Assembly: GCA_964542965.1 (NCBI GenBank)
Contig: CAZIVH010000001.1
Location: forward strand, 46,714-110,713
Length of the DNA stretch: 64,000 bases
Direction: 5' to 3'
Source: CAJBLF01 sp964542965
GTDB taxonomy: Bacteria; Patescibacteriota; Gracilibacteria; Absconditabacterales; Absconditicoccaceae
This document shows positions 33,605 through 44,781 of this stretch, in pieces (the first letter of the stretch is position 1; each line of letters begins with the position of its first letter). The translations under genes were made by a program, and so were the position numbers. Under the pieces are notes generated by a model. The model was not told the origin of the DNA, did not search any database, and saw only the letters and a program-made list of their open reading frames with translations.

Positions 33605-33988
33605 TTATATTATTTTTTTAATTAAAAAGTATATTGCGCTGAGTATTACTGAGAGAATAAGCGTTTGGGTGATGGTTCCCAGGGTTACTGTTATCCCTAA
33701 ATCTAGATAGTTCATTGTCTGCTCGAAGATATACAAGACGACGATATTTATCAGTAATGACGATATCCCTAAGGTAAGCATCCTTACCGGTAATGTCATA
33801 ACCATAAGGATTTTCTTGAGGACTGAATTGATGAGCCAAAATACCAATCCAAGTATTCAGAAGATGATGTAGACATCTTTGTATATAGTCTGAATCTTGA
33901 ATCACAGTTCTGGTACGTAGTGTACGATTGCGTATAGTACTGCTCCGTTTACGATGATGTTGATCAAAAAGTTTTTTATCGGCTTCAT
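33605..33988 (-). CDS. Phage holin family 4-TM membrane protein
   Basis: About 127 residues, four TM helices, matching the pattern of the YvlD/holin-4 superfamily (FLINIIVNGAVLYAIVHYVPEL, then VFWLINSVLKKILMVMTLPVRMLTLG). Function in most genomes is unknown. The open frame extends upstream to 34135, but those residues look untranslated; the MKPIKNF start at 33988 (or 33994) matches the family N-terminus. A TTGACA box at 34150-34155 (minus strand) fits a promoter with a leader. Confidence 0.78.
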
Positions 33989-34167
33989 TGTCATGGTAAC
34001 GAATAAAGATCGATATGGATTGGAGTTAGATAGCAGGTGTGTTTCTTGTCTACTCTGTTCCTGTTTTCCATATTTAGGCATTTGTCTATTGTTTTCAATA
34101 TCATTTTCATTGAGTTTTTGACATATATTTGTCATTTTTGTTAAAATTATGTCAATTCCTGTCTTAA

Positions 34168-34575
34168 TTAGTCTTCTATAATATCGTCAAACGTGTCTTT
34201 TTCTCCGTCTTTTAGATACTCGTGGATTGCATTTCTTGTCGCTAATATGGCAATAACTGCCGCTCTTTTCCTTCTTGGTGATACTTCAAATCCATGGTCT
34301 ATCATGGTCTGGTAGGTTCGATGTAAGATATCTTCTATCGGTGTTCCAATGATAAATTCAGATAAGAAACTCGCTGCTGCTGTAGTGGTGTTTGAACAAT
34401 TACCGTCGAAACTATAATCAGCTATTTTTTTGTCTTTGATTACTATATATACAACAATATCGTCTCAACAGATAAAATTTCCCTCATGCTGTTTGACTGT
34501 ATATTCTTTCATAGCATAGTTTTTGAGAGGGTTTTTGGCATATTCTTGTATCATAAGACTTTGTTCTTCGGACAT
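34168..34575 (-). CDS. NifU/IscU-like Fe-S scaffold homologue lacking the third cysteine
   Basis: 135 residues. NifU-N features: ICGDDIVVYIVIKDKKI (first cysteine, CGD) and YSFDGNCSNTTTAAASFLSE (second cysteine). The usual third cysteine near the C-terminus is replaced (ILATRNAIHEYL), so it may be a SufU-like protein or a degenerate scaffold. The family assembles or passes on Fe-S clusters; the Suf genes are 2-5 kb away. A heptanucleotide microsatellite lies just upstream of the start. Confidence 0.75.
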
Positions 34576-34576
34576 G

Positions 34577-34606
34577 TAGTAGAAGGTAGAAGGTAGAAGG
34601 TAGAAT
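34577..34606. repeat. Heptanucleotide microsatellite
   Basis: Four copies of AGAAGGT, directly upstream of the NifU-like gene. The same unit occurs inside the PAP2 gene near 46157-46185. Confidence 0.8.
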
Positions 34607-34625
34607 CTGAATTCTGAACTTTGAA

Positions 34626-34898
34626 TTAATCAAGCCTGTATCGAAGGTGTTCTATAAGTTTTTTTATCATACGTATGATTTTGTTGCTGATCTCTACAAA
34701 TCATTTTGTAGCTATGATTTCTAGGCGTTCTATGTGATTTTCTATCTTTTCTATTGCGATCAAGAATTTGTTTGAATTGATTTCCAATATAACATCGTAC
34801 GAACCGTCTACATTCTCTGTGAATGTAGCATGGACGTTGTCCAGACATGCTGTCTTTTGCATGGTTTCTATCTGTCATATGAGAGTTATTTGGTTCAT
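34626..34898 (-). CDS. Hypothetical protein
   Basis: 90 residues, two UGA codons. Starts MNQITLIGQIETMQ, contains a beta-rich centre (VHATFTENVDGSYDVILEIN) and a helical tail (KFLIAIEKIENHIERLEII). Not recognised; the beginning is faintly like an OB-fold single-strand binding protein, but too short to say. 50 nt upstream of the microsatellite before the NifU-like gene. Confidence 0.6.
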
Positions 34899-35059
34899 AT
34901 CGCGATGCAATATAAAAAATCTGGGTAAACGATTTTGTATCGTTTTCAGAAATGAATGCAATAGAAAAACCGTTCAGATTTTTATGGAAAAATCATCTTG
35001 ATTTTTTTGTAAGGAACATTATATTTTTTTATGTTTATTTTGTAGGTACTTCCTATATT

Positions 35060-35830
35060 ATGTCTAATATGTTTTTTGACAATCTTGTCAGAAATTTGAT
35101 AAAATACAAAGGGAAGCTTATAGACGGGGAAAAGGTAGGGACACTACTCAAATCCTCTATGGGCGATGATTTTTCCGTCCAAAAAATGTATAAGATGATC
35201 TATTATCTTAAAGTTAGATGATATCTGGAAAATCTCAAAAAAAATATCTTTTTTGTCAAAGACCCCGACCATACGTATACTAAGGAACAGATCTTGGAGC
35301 TCTTCTATCGGAATATCGTCAAAAAACATTGCTCTGATTTTCTGAAAGGCAATTGGTATATCGGTGGACTGAAGGCTTTGGAATTGAATTTGGCTTCTTA
35401 CGATATCCCTGATGAATTGACTATCGTCAATCACTATAAACAGGCTACAGAGGTTGTTATGTTCGATAAACAGGTGGTTTTCAAAACGTATGCGAAGAAC
35501 AAGACGGACAATCTTTTCCCCTTTTTCCGAAAATTGACCAAAAAGACCAAAATATGAACTCAGACTTTCCCTATCGCCGGTTTGGAGCTTGCTATCGTCG
35601 AAAGTCTCTATAATCCCGGTATGATTGCCCAGGGATATATCAACGAACTCGTCAAAAAAGTGATCAGAAAATATCATAAGTCGTTGGATATCAAAGTCCG
35701 GGAATCTATATTGAAAAAAAATAAGCACAATACCAGTATCAATAGGCTGTATGAGCTTAGTAAATCTATAGATCCTGAATTAGCCGATAAACTCAAGAAT
35801 CTTATCAAGAGGTATGGGTATTTTATTTAA
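35060..35830 (+). CDS. HTH protein, possibly AbiEi-like antitoxin family
   Basis: 256 residues. N-terminal winged-helix-like region (LIKYKGKLIDGEKVGTLL, MYKMIYYLKVRGYLENL), then a segment WYIGGLKALELNLASYDIP resembling the domain of AbiEi-type antitoxins and related regulators. No AbiEii-like nucleotidyltransferase toxin lies next to it, so a toxin-antitoxin role is not supported locally. Two UGA codons (after KVR and after TKI). It ends convergently with the Nudix gene, overlapping 8 nt. Confidence 0.55.
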
Positions 35831-36233
35831 ATGGATGATATCATTGTTTTATGAGATTGATGATAGGGAGAAATAATGGCTCTGGGAGGTTGTCCCATTC
35901 ATACCATTCCCATTTTTCGCATTTTTCCGGTTCCATGACTTGTGGTTCTCCTTCCGCGTGCTCGCAGATAGCGAAGAGTGTGATATAATGTTTGCCTTCT
36001 TGTACAAAGATGTCGTTAGTGAAAGGTCCCATGGCGATATTCTTTATCTTGATGTTTGCTTCTTCCATCGTTTCCCTGATGGCGCACTCCTCTACTGATT
36101 CATTTAGTTCCAAGTGCCCTCATGGAAAACTCCGTGTGCCGTCGCCGTGAGCGTTCTTCCTTTTGCCTAAAAGGATTTTCTTATCCTTGATGACCATGAC
36201 GCCTACGCCTATTTTCGGTCTGATAGGTTCCAT
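35823..36233 (-). CDS. Nudix hydrolase
   Basis: 136 residues. Nudix box GGHLELNESVEECAIRETMEEA near residue 39 with the REUxEE core intact; MEPIRPKIGVGVMVIKDKKI at the start. Housecleaning of nucleoside diphosphate derivatives is the usual role. Ends at UAA 35823 after one UGA-coded glycine. Last gene of the suf block on this strand, 27 nt after sufB. Confidence 0.9.
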
Positions 36234-36260
36234 TTTTTGTTTGTAAAAAATAATAAAAAA

Positions 36261-37646
36261 CTATCCTACTGATCCTTCCATTTCCATTTCGACTAATTTA
36301 TTCAATTCTCCTGCATATTCGAGCGGGAGCTTTTTGATTACGGAAGAGAAGAATCCGTTGACGATCATCGTTGTCGCCTTATCCTTTGTCAGTCAGCGTG
36401 ACATGAGGTAGAAGAGTTCAGATTCGTCTATCTTGCCTGCGCTCGCTTCATGGGCTACGATGGCAGTGTTGTTGTCAGAAATGATTAGTGGAATAGTATT
36501 TGAAACGGAATCATCATTGAAGAGCAAGGCATCGCATTGGGTATGGTTGGTAGCTCGTTCAGCATTATTGGTTATTTTGACTAGTCAACGGTAGGTGCTG
36601 ATTCCTCCTGCTTTTGAAATGGATTTGGCGACGATTTTTGATGAAGTATATTTACCTATATGAATGACTTTGGATCCGGTGTCTTGGTTCTGTCCCTCTC
36701 CTGCTACGGCTATTCCCAGCATATCCGTCTTGCTATGATCTCCTTTCAGGACGGAACACGGATAGAGCATCGTCGTGCAGGAACCTAAGTTTCCATTGAC
36801 TCGTTCCATGTAGCCATGCTCCTCTATCAATGCTCTTTTGGTATTTAAATTGTATGTGTTTGTCGATCGGTTCTCGACGGAAGAATATTTCATCTTTGCA
36901 TGCTTGCCGATGAATATCTCCACTAATCCTGCATGCAGCGACGCTTTGTCGAACTTCGGCGCTGAGCATCATTCGATATAGCTTCCTTCAGCTTCGTCAT
37001 CTATGATGATCAAAGTATGCTCGAATTGTCCTCCTGCATAGGTGTTCATGCGGAAATACGCTTGCAAGGGGTCAGTGAGTTTGATTCCTTTCGGCACGTA
37101 AATGAATGTTCCTCCACTCCGAACTGCTCCGTGCAATGCTGCGAATGCATGGTCGTTCGCGGGAACTAATTTCATAAAATGCTTCTTCACGAGCTCTGGA
37201 TATTTTTTCACCGCTTGCGGCATATCTTCGAAGATTATCCCCTTTTCCGCTCGCTGTTCCTTGATCTTATGATAGACGTTGAGCGAGTCATACTGTCCTC
37301 CTGCTCCTGCTAAGTATTTCTGTTCTGCTTCTGGGATTCCTAATCTCTGGAATTTTTGTTTGATCTCTTCGGGAACATCTTCCCAGCTGTTTGCGTATCC
37401 TTGATTATCTTTGTGTGGCTTGGCATAGTAGACTATTTCGTCTAGATTAAGTTTTTCTAGATTTGGTCATCGTGTCGGAAGTTTCATCTTCTGGAAAATC
37501 TTTAGACATTCTAGACGATGCTGGAGCATCCGTTCCGGTTCTTCCTGATCGGCAGAGATCTTTCTTACCGTGTCTTCAGTGAGACCGGTTAGATACAGAT
37601 CATAGGTGATATTATCTTTCGACTCCAAGGTCGACTTCAGTGACAT
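36261..37646 (-). CDS. sufB: Fe-S cluster assembly protein SufB
   Basis: 461 residues. Conserved SufB blocks: RLGIPEAEQKYLAGAGGQYDS, AALHGAVRSGGTFIYVPKG, YIEGCSAPKFDKASLHAGLVEI (GCSAP cysteine, glycine by UGA), and ELFYLMSRGLTKDKA with C-terminal FSSVIKKLPLEYAGELNKLV. With SufC it scaffolds nascent Fe-S clusters. Its ATG at 37644-37646 overlaps the upstream Nudix-like gene by 35 nt. No SufD or SufS is present here. Confidence 0.95.
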
Positions 37647-38187
37647 CTCTATTTTCTTCCATGGATAAAACGTCTATATCTTTGTATGCAATGAGCGTTT
37701 GTACTATCTCGTCTTTTATTTGGAGAAAAAATTTTTTTTCTTCTTCGCTTTGCAAGTATTTTTCAGCCTTTTCCAACTCTACGAATGCGGCTATATGTCT
37801 TTTGTCGGTTGGTTTTAAATTCGTATAGTCTTTGGTTAGGATATACAGAAACATGTCCACTTCCTTGAATCCGTATGCTTTCTTTTTGAGGAATGATCAT
37901 AGATATTTGCGTTCTATAATGTCCGCTCCTTTTATTCCCCCTTCTTCTTCTATTTCCTGTATTGCCGTCTGTTTTTTTGTCCTCCCCTTTTCTATCTTGC
38001 CTTTGGTGAAAGTTCAGAGCTTAAATCTTCTAATCGCTTCTTCGGGGTCGATTTCAAAAAGATTGTATAGTAGCTTTCTTAGACGTGCTGTATGCGTCTT
38101 CTTTGCTAATTTTTTTGTGAGTAATATTTTCTCTGTCTTGGGATCCAATACAATCCCTCCCGCTGAATGTTTTTTTGTCTTATCCAT
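37612..38187 (-). CDS. Nudix-like protein
   Basis: 191 residues. Degenerate Nudix box GKIEKGRTKKQTAIQEIEEE around residue 65, preceded by SAGGIVLDPKTEKILLTKK. Helical C-terminal half. The family hydrolyses nucleoside diphosphates linked to another moiety; the box is imperfect, so activity is uncertain. It overlaps sufB by 35 nt and sits 10 nt after the hydrolase, within the suf block. Confidence 0.75.
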
Positions 38188-38197
38188 ATATTTTCTC

Positions 38198-38929
38198 TTA
38201 TTTGCTAAATCTCTTTATTCGATTGTACGTTTCTGTGAATAATTGCTCTTCTTTGCCTTCTTCATCGAAGCAATGCGATGCTCATTCGATGATGGTAAAT
38301 GCTTTTGGTGCCTGAATGACTTCATAATATTTTTTTCCTCATTTCTTTAATATACCTTTCCCTGCACATATGATTTTTGTAGGTACAAAAATATTTTTTG
38401 CTTTTTCGAGATGTGTTTTTTCCTTTGTGCAGAAATCATCATACATATTCTTGCCTATGATATATTTGGTCCCTCGATCTAGAATATATTGCTTTGTGAC
38501 CTTATTATATTTTATATCATTGGATAGAAGATCTCCGAATGATGAATCTCGAAAAATAGCTCATGACACTTTTGATATATTAGAATACAATAATGTTAAT
38601 CCTCAGAAACTATGTCCTACAATAAATATGTTTTTTATTCATTGTTTCTGAAAGTACTGTATCACATTATTGGTGTCTTCGGCGTGTGTCTTGAGACAAG
38701 TTTCTTCTAGTATCCTTGCTGGTTTGCAGAATCCGTAGAGATCGAACCTATAGGTGCTGTATCCTTTTTTCGTGAAAAATTTCGCTGCATTGAAGAATAT
38801 ATGTTCATATTGATGTCCGGTCAGTCCATGTACGAAAATGATTAGCCCTTTGGATCTTTCTTTGGGTGTGTCGAGTGTTCCGAATATTGTTTTTTTGTCT
38901 GTGGTCTTGATGCGCACTTCTTTTTGCAT
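38198..38929 (-). CDS. Alpha/beta hydrolase (serine hydrolase fold)
   Basis: 243 residues. Oxyanion strand LIIFVHGLTGHQYEH, nucleophile elbow VGHSFGGLTL (the first G of the GG pair is UGA at 38603-38605), acid region, and C-terminal histidine in IIEGASHCFDEEG. Likely an esterase or acyl hydrolase; substrate unknown. Its ATG shares one base with the sufC stop (TAATG), so the two are translationally coupled. Confidence 0.9.
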
Positions 38930-39699
38930 TATTCCTTTTTTGATTGGTTAAAACCTTCTTTCTTGATTTTTTCAATGATTTCCTGATCACCTTCTTCGAT
39001 GATCTTCCCTTTTCCCAGGACATATACTTTATCGACAGGAACATGTTCTATGATGTCGAAGATATGGGTGATGATGATAAAAGAATTCTCTGAATGATTA
39101 AGATCGGAGATCATACGGACGACGGATTTGAAGGCGTCAACGTCGAGTCCACTATCGATTTCATCCATAAAAATGTATTTCGGTTTGAGAAGTTTGAGTT
39201 GGAGAATCTCTATTTTCCTTCTTTCTCCCCCGCTGAATCCGACATTGAGGTCCCTTCGGAGAAATTCTTTATCTATAGATAATTCTTCCATTAGCGGTTC
39301 GATAATTTTTTTGAATGCAAGAAACGATGTCGTTATTTCGTTCTGTGCGTCGTAGATTGAACGTAAGAATTCAAAGAGTTTGACGCCTTTGATTTCCGGG
39401 ATATGTTGGAAAGCTACGAAGATTCATAGTTTAGCTCTTTCGTGAGGATCTAATGCGTTAAGATTGAGAGATTGAGATATGGAAGAATTGAAAGATGATT
39501 TTCAATCTTTCAATATTTCAATATTTCCATTCGTAATTGTATATTTAGGATGTCCCATGATCGTCATTGCCAATGAAGATTTTCCTGAACCGTTTTTCCC
39601 TATGATACAGTAATTTTTTCCTAGTTCGAAATCTATAGATAGGTTTTCTATTATCGTTTTATTCTCTACTTCTACTGAAAGATTTTTGATTGAAAGCAT
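38929..39699 (-). CDS. sufC: Fe-S assembly ATPase SufC
   Basis: 256 residues. Walker A IGKNGSGKSS (34-43), Q-loop FVAFQHIPEIKG, ABC signature NVGFSGGERRKIEILQ, Walker B YIFMDEIDSGLDVDAF and switch IITH. SufC powers the SufB scaffold. Between Walker A and the Q-loop there is an unusual Ser/Asn-rich stretch (SSFNSSISQSLNLNAL) from a simple-sequence region at 39465-39535. It starts 2 nt after the preceding gene stops. Confidence 0.95.
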
Positions 39700-39701
39700 G
39701 T

Positions 39702-40889
39702 TTATTTATGTAAATCGATAAAGTCTCAGGAGTTTCCGTAGAATTGATTGAACATATCGTTGATATATGTTTCTGGCGAATAATTCCCTTTCCCTCTGAT
39801 GTTGAGCGTTTTTTCTATTCGTCACTTGTTGATTTCTTGTATCTCTTTGAGTACTTTTTTTTCGTCTTCATTGAAGAAGTCTTTGTATTCTGCTTGCTGT
39901 GATGCTCTATTTTGTTGTTCTTTTGTGGTGTTGTCCTTGAATTTTTTGAGAAGCTCTTGTACCGAGCTTTCGATATCTTGATTGATTTGCGCGTCATTCT
40001 TTGTTTGGTTGCAGAGTTCGTAGATGCTGTTTTTATTATCGCTTTTGAGAGCATCTATACTGTTTTGATGAAGCTTTTGGTATTCCTCTAGTCATTTTTT
40101 CCCTTTGATGATAGACGGGGTTATATTTTCGTACGGTGTATCGATACAGATCATAGGATTTTCTATCTTTTCGGAAAAGTCGTCCAGATATTCCTGTCTG
40201 TTATAATTCATATTCGATTGTAGCATACTTACTTGTTCTTTGCTGGTATCTATGATGTTGTGCAATTTCTGGTAGCATTCGTGGCCTAATATGCTTGCTT
40301 TTTTTTTGATATATTCTTCTTCTTGGTATAGTGTATCTTTAATGTTCTTTATTGTATTGTTTATTTCGCTTATCGAGATCACTATGGTCTGTCCTATTCC
40401 GTAACAGATTTTGATATCTATCACCGGAGATAATGCGTTCAATGTCTTTTGGTTCTCTGAAATTATATCTTCCATAATGGAAGAATCTGTCAGCTTTTTG
40501 GCTATTTGGAAATTGTCTTTTGCTTGAGCTATGAATGTCTGTGCACTTTCCAATCATGAAATACTGCTTTGCAATGCTTTTTCGTATGCCATGAGCATCT
40601 GTATTGTTCAACGATTGTAATAGTCTTCACTTTCGTCTCCGCTGATTAGCTGTAAGGCGTTTTCGTATTCATGCTTTTTGACAGCGTCATTCGCTTCTAT
40701 GGTGTTTTGTATGGCCGCTATCTTTTGCGTCAGATTGTCGGATATGTGATTTTTTTTCCCGGATATCGCATCAAAAAAGGCTCATTCGTTGGCTGCCTTG
40801 ATGATGAATATACTAAAAAACAGTAATCATATCCCTGCTATGACCATGAAAAACATGTTCGGTTGTCTGAGCTGTTCCTTTGTTTCCAT
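39702..40889 (-). CDS. Single-TM envelope protein with long helical ectodomain
   Basis: 395 residues, seven UGA codons. TM helix at residues 12-33 (FFMVIAGIGLLFFSIFII), then a mostly helical, Asn/Gln/Lys/Glu-rich ectodomain. No family recognised. It lies between a secreted protein of the pilus row and sufC. A function in pilus assembly or anchoring is possible from context only. Confidence 0.75.
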
Positions 40890-40961
40890 ATACAAAAATA
40901 ATCCAGGATAAGATTCCTGGATTTTAGCTTATGTATTTGCCGAAAAACTTCAATGAATACT

Positions 40962-41687
40962 TTAAAATTCATATTGTTTGAGTACTTCGTCTATTTCGTT
41001 GAGATCAGGCAAAAGATCCTGTTTGAAAATCTCGAATGTCTTGGCTACGATTTCCTGTTTTTCAAAAAGCATGTCATATTTTTTTTGTAAGAGCCCTAGA
41101 TAAAACACTAATTTTTTAAGTACTTCGGATTTGGCATTGTAGTTGATTCTATTCTCTGTCGCGCATTTTTCGTGACTGATGGAATCTGCGAGCGATATAT
41201 CCATGATGTTCTGGTCGTATCTTTGCATGGCTTCGAAATATTCTCTATCGCTGATGTTCTTTTCTGTTATACATGCTTCCATATCGTTTTTTGTCATCTC
41301 CATTTCTTGTTTCATATATGCAGCGATAGTATCTCATCTTTGAAGTTCGTGGTTGCAGGTTTCCAGATATGTCGATAATGCCGCTTGTTTGTCTTCCGCT
41401 AGATATAGTGTCTCTATGATATCTTGTTTGGTCAATTCTTCTAGCTTCTTTATATTTTCCAATGCTTCTCCTTGATAATCCGCAAATTGTAGATCTCTGC
41501 TCGCAATAGTGAGATGAAGCTTGACGAGCGTGTATCATAGATCATTGATAAGAAATCCATGCTCTATTTCGCTTATGATGGTATCTTCAAACACCACTTC
41601 TCATAATCCTATGTCTGCAGCTTCAGAAGAATGCTGCATCACTACGATGCTTATCAATGCAAGGAATATAAGTGCTGCTTTTTTCAT
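40962..41687 (-). CDS. Secreted or periplasmic helical protein
   Basis: 241 residues. Signal peptide at residues 1-23 (MKKAALIFLALISIVVMQHS, then AEA-like cleavage), followed by a helical charged domain with three cysteines. Not recognised. It follows pilC by 23 nt on the same strand, so it may be a pilus-associated envelope protein (inference). Confidence 0.75.
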
Positions 41688-41710
41688 TGGTGTATGATAA
41701 TCGGTAAATG

Positions 41711-42808
41711 TTATTGTATGAAGTTTACTAATTCTGCCATAGGCAAGAAGATCGATCCTACAATCATTCCTATGATAACTGCTATGATCGCCATCAGTAT
41801 CGGTTGAATCAGATCCATGAGGATATCTATCTTGGTCTGCAACATATCGCGATAGAAGTCTGCCATCTTTCTCAATACTTCTGTGATATTTCCTGTATCC
41901 TCCCCTACGTGGATGATCTGCACCAATATCGGATCGAACAATGACGATCCTTCCATGGATTCTGCGAACGAGAATCAGGCGTTCAGATTCTCTTTTATTT
42001 CAAGGGCTTTTTTTCTGTAGAAGAAGTTTGTAAAGGTGTTTCCCATCAGTTTTAGCGATACGATGGGACTCACTCCTGCGTTGTAGAGTTGGCTCAAGAG
42101 CTTGGAGAATCTATACATGTAATAGGTTTTTATCACTCATGAAACCGCTGGGAGACTTAACAATAACTTGTCTATGAAAATCTTGAATGCTAATATATAT
42201 TTGTACAGGAATCTGTATGCCATGATTATTCCTATGACAATTATCAGTAATAAAAATCGTGTCCTTTGGATAAATCATGATGCTCCCATCATAAATTTCG
42301 TCAAGCTCGGCAATGATTCTTGGTTGGGAAACATGCTTACAATGGTCGGTATGACATAGATAAGCAGAATCGTTACTGCAACCACAGCAAAAACGATCAA
42401 TATGATCGGATAGGTCATAGCTTTTTTTATCTTTCCATTGATCCTTTCTGAATTTTCTAACTCTGTTGCAATCTCTTCCAAAATTTCAGGAAGATTTCCC
42501 ATGGTTTCTGCAGATTGTACCAATGCAATCTCTTCTTCATGGAAGAAATAGTCGTGATTGCTCATGGCTTGTGATAGTGTATATCATTGGGTAAGTTGGT
42601 CAATGAGATCCTGGATGATCATGATCAATCCTTTATTCGTCTCTGAATTTCTTATTGAAAACAAGGCATCTCTCAATCATAGTCCTGCTTTTTGGGCTAC
42701 TGCCAGCAATCTGAAAAAATTCGTCTTTTGTTTGAGCTTGGGAGCAAAAAACTTTTTGATGATGAATTTTTCGAAGAATCATAACTTGCTGACATTGTTT
42801 TCGCTCAT
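41711..42808 (-). CDS. pilC: Type IV pilus / type II secretion inner-membrane protein PilC (GspF)
   Basis: 365 residues. Two T2SF domains: SNHDYFFHEEEIALVQSAETMGNL and SMEGSSLFDPILVQIIHVGEDTGNI, each followed by TM helices (VAVTILLIYVIPTIV and IQPILMAIIAVIIGMIVGSI). PilC is the platform protein that couples the PilB motor to pilin assembly. An AGGA lies just before the ATG at 42808. Confidence 0.94.
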
Positions 42809-42955
42809 GATCCTGGATGATTGATTATCATATAAAGGTTTTTATTTACGATGTTATTGTATATTTATTGTAATTTGTCCTATCGGACGTGAATATACGC
42901 GAAGCTAATTACCAATTACGCGAAGCTCATAACACGAACGTAGTGAGCATTTGTT

Positions 42956-44275
42956 TTATTTATCGAATCTCGCTTTCACGTATCTATATATCTCTTCCAA
43001 TGTCGTCATGCCTTTGATGACCTTGAAGATTCCGTCTCTTTCTAGGTTGATCATACCTCTTTGAAGTGCTACGCTTTCTACTTCAAACGCTGACTTTCCG
43101 TCCAAGAGCATGTTTTTGATCTCTTCTGTATAGTCCATCATTTCAAAGAGACCTACTCTGCCTTTGTATCACGATCATCCGCATACCGGACAGACTTCTC
43201 CTGTTGCAGGATCTTTACCGCTTCCTACATAGATCAATCCATTGTTGATAAAGTCATTTCGTTGCTGTTGATTGATTCCTCTGCTGAGAATCTCTTTTTT
43301 CAATGCTTCTTTGTCGAAGTTCCTAAAGCTCTCTTTTGCAAATGTGTATTTCGGATTATCTTGCACTGATGTCTGAATTTTGCAATGGTCGCATACTTTT
43401 CTTACCAATCTTTCCGCCATGATGAGATTGAATGTTCCTACAAGCATATATGGTTTCGCTCAGAGATTGTACACTCTAGTGATTGTCTCTGATGATGAAT
43501 TCGTATGTACAGTAGAGAAGACTAAATGTCATGTCATGGCTGATTCCATAGCCATATCCAAAGTTTCTCTATCACGGATTTCTCCCACCATCATAATATC
43601 CGGATCCTGTCTCAACCCTCCTCTGAGTCCGTTCGCAAAAGAAAATCAGATATCTGCTCTGATCTGAGCTTGGTTGAGCCCTGGCATCTTGTTTTCTACT
43701 GGATCTTCGTAGGTGATGATGTTCACTTCGGTCGTATTCACATAATCCAGGCATGCATATAGTGTTGTTGTCTTACCTGAACCTGTAGGTCCTGTCATCA
43801 GGATGATTCCATTCGGATATTTGAGATGCCTAAAGATGATTTCCTTGTTGCTTCATTCTATACCGAGCTGTTCTAATGGCGGTATCTTTTTTGATTTGTC
43901 TACGATACGCATCACTAGGCATTCTCATCGTACGGTCGGTAAGGTGTTTGCACGGAGATCAATTTCTTTGTTTGTTAATGTAACACCTGATACTCTCGCA
44001 TCCTGTGGTACTCTTTTTTCATCTGGTCTCATCTGTCCTGATTCGATCTTGAATTTTGATATGATGCTTTCGTGGAGATTTTTCGGGTATTGTACGAGCT
44101 CTTTGAGAATTCCATCTATCCTGATCCTGATTCTGCAGTAATTTTCCAAGGGTTCGACATGGATATCTGAGGCTCATGCTTCTACTGCCACTGTCAAAAG
44201 ATTTTCGAAAATCTTAACCACGTCTGATTGGAGAACGGATTCGTCTAATTTTGCTTTGTAATCGATTTCTATCAT
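42956..44275 (-). CDS. pilB: Type IV pilus assembly ATPase PilB (GspE family)
   Basis: 439 residues. SDIHVEP (Asp box region), Walker A MTGPTGSGKTTTLY, VEDPVE-like YEDPVEN, Walker B GEIRDRETLDMAMESAMTGH, and the zinc site CDHC ... CPVCGGSGYKGR, where two glycines are UGA (43169-43171 and 43175-43177). It powers pilus extension. The N-terminal MshEN domain found in many PilB proteins is absent; this is a short form. First gene of the pilus-suf row. Confidence 0.95.
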
Positions 44276-44441
44276 ATCCTTATTAGCGTAAAAACTAAAG
44301 CTTTAAGCTTCAAGCTTTTTTGGCTTTTGGCTTATATACAATTATATCTGAAAAAGGTAAAAAATGCAAAAAAATGATGGGTAAATATCCTACCTAAAAA
44401 ACACCTTTTCCTTGTTATTTTCTTATGATTTGTAAAATGTA

Positions 44442-44469
44442 TTGACTTATTTCTTTGATAGTGTATATT
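44442..44469 (+). promoter_or_regulatory. Sigma70-like promoter
   Basis: TTGACT (44442-44447), 16-nt spacer, TATATT (44464-44469), ending 18 nt before the ATG of the 42-residue protein. Confidence 0.6.
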
Positions 44470-44486
44470 CATAAAAATATATAAAA

Positions 44487-44615
44487 ATGAAAGAAAATCC
44501 TACATCCGATTTCACCCCCAAGGAAATCCCTCAAAAATATCAGACATTATTTGTTATTGGTCTGTTTGTGATTGCTTTGGGTACATTAGCCTTCGTTCTT
44601 TGTTCTATCGGCTAA
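44487..44615 (+). CDS. Small single-TM protein
   Basis: 42 residues: polar N-terminus (MKENPTSDFTPKEIPQ) and one TM helix (residues 21-40). It has its own promoter upstream and an intrinsic terminator 18 nt downstream, so it is a free-standing transcript. Function unknown. Confidence 0.7.
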   Translation: MKENPTSDFTPKEIPQKYQTLFVIGLFVIALGTLAFVLCSIG

Positions 44616-44632
44616 TGATTGCGCGTAACTAT

Positions 44633-44663
44633 TACTGGGTTGTTTTTCGCCCAGTTTTTTTTA
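44633..44663 (+). terminator. Intrinsic terminator of the small TM protein gene
   Basis: Stem ACTGGG/CCCAGT, 10-nt T-rich loop, then eight T. Confidence 0.85.
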
Positions 44664-44689
44664 TATTTCTTTAATTCACCTTCGGCTCG

Positions 44690-44778
44690 CGATAAAAGCT
44701 CACTGCGTTCGCGATAAAAAGATTAAATGATAAATTTATCAATTTATCGTCCGAAGGACATTTATCATTTTATTATTG
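44690..44778. repeat. Intergenic repeat, family B
   Basis: GATAAATTTATC, TTATCGTCCGAAGG and ATTTATCATTTTATTAT; closely similar to 19104-19190. Related short pieces with CGAAG/TTCGG boxes occur at 42885-42950 and 61135-61285. Confidence 0.55.
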
Positions 44779-44781
44779 TAT

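Noticed and set aside
34577..34606. Direct repeats as a CRISPR or att site
   Set aside because: Simple 7-bp microsatellite without spacers or integrase.
44690..44778. CRISPR-like repeat
   Set aside because: No regular repeat-spacer spacing and no cas genes in the window; it is an isolated palindromic repeat.
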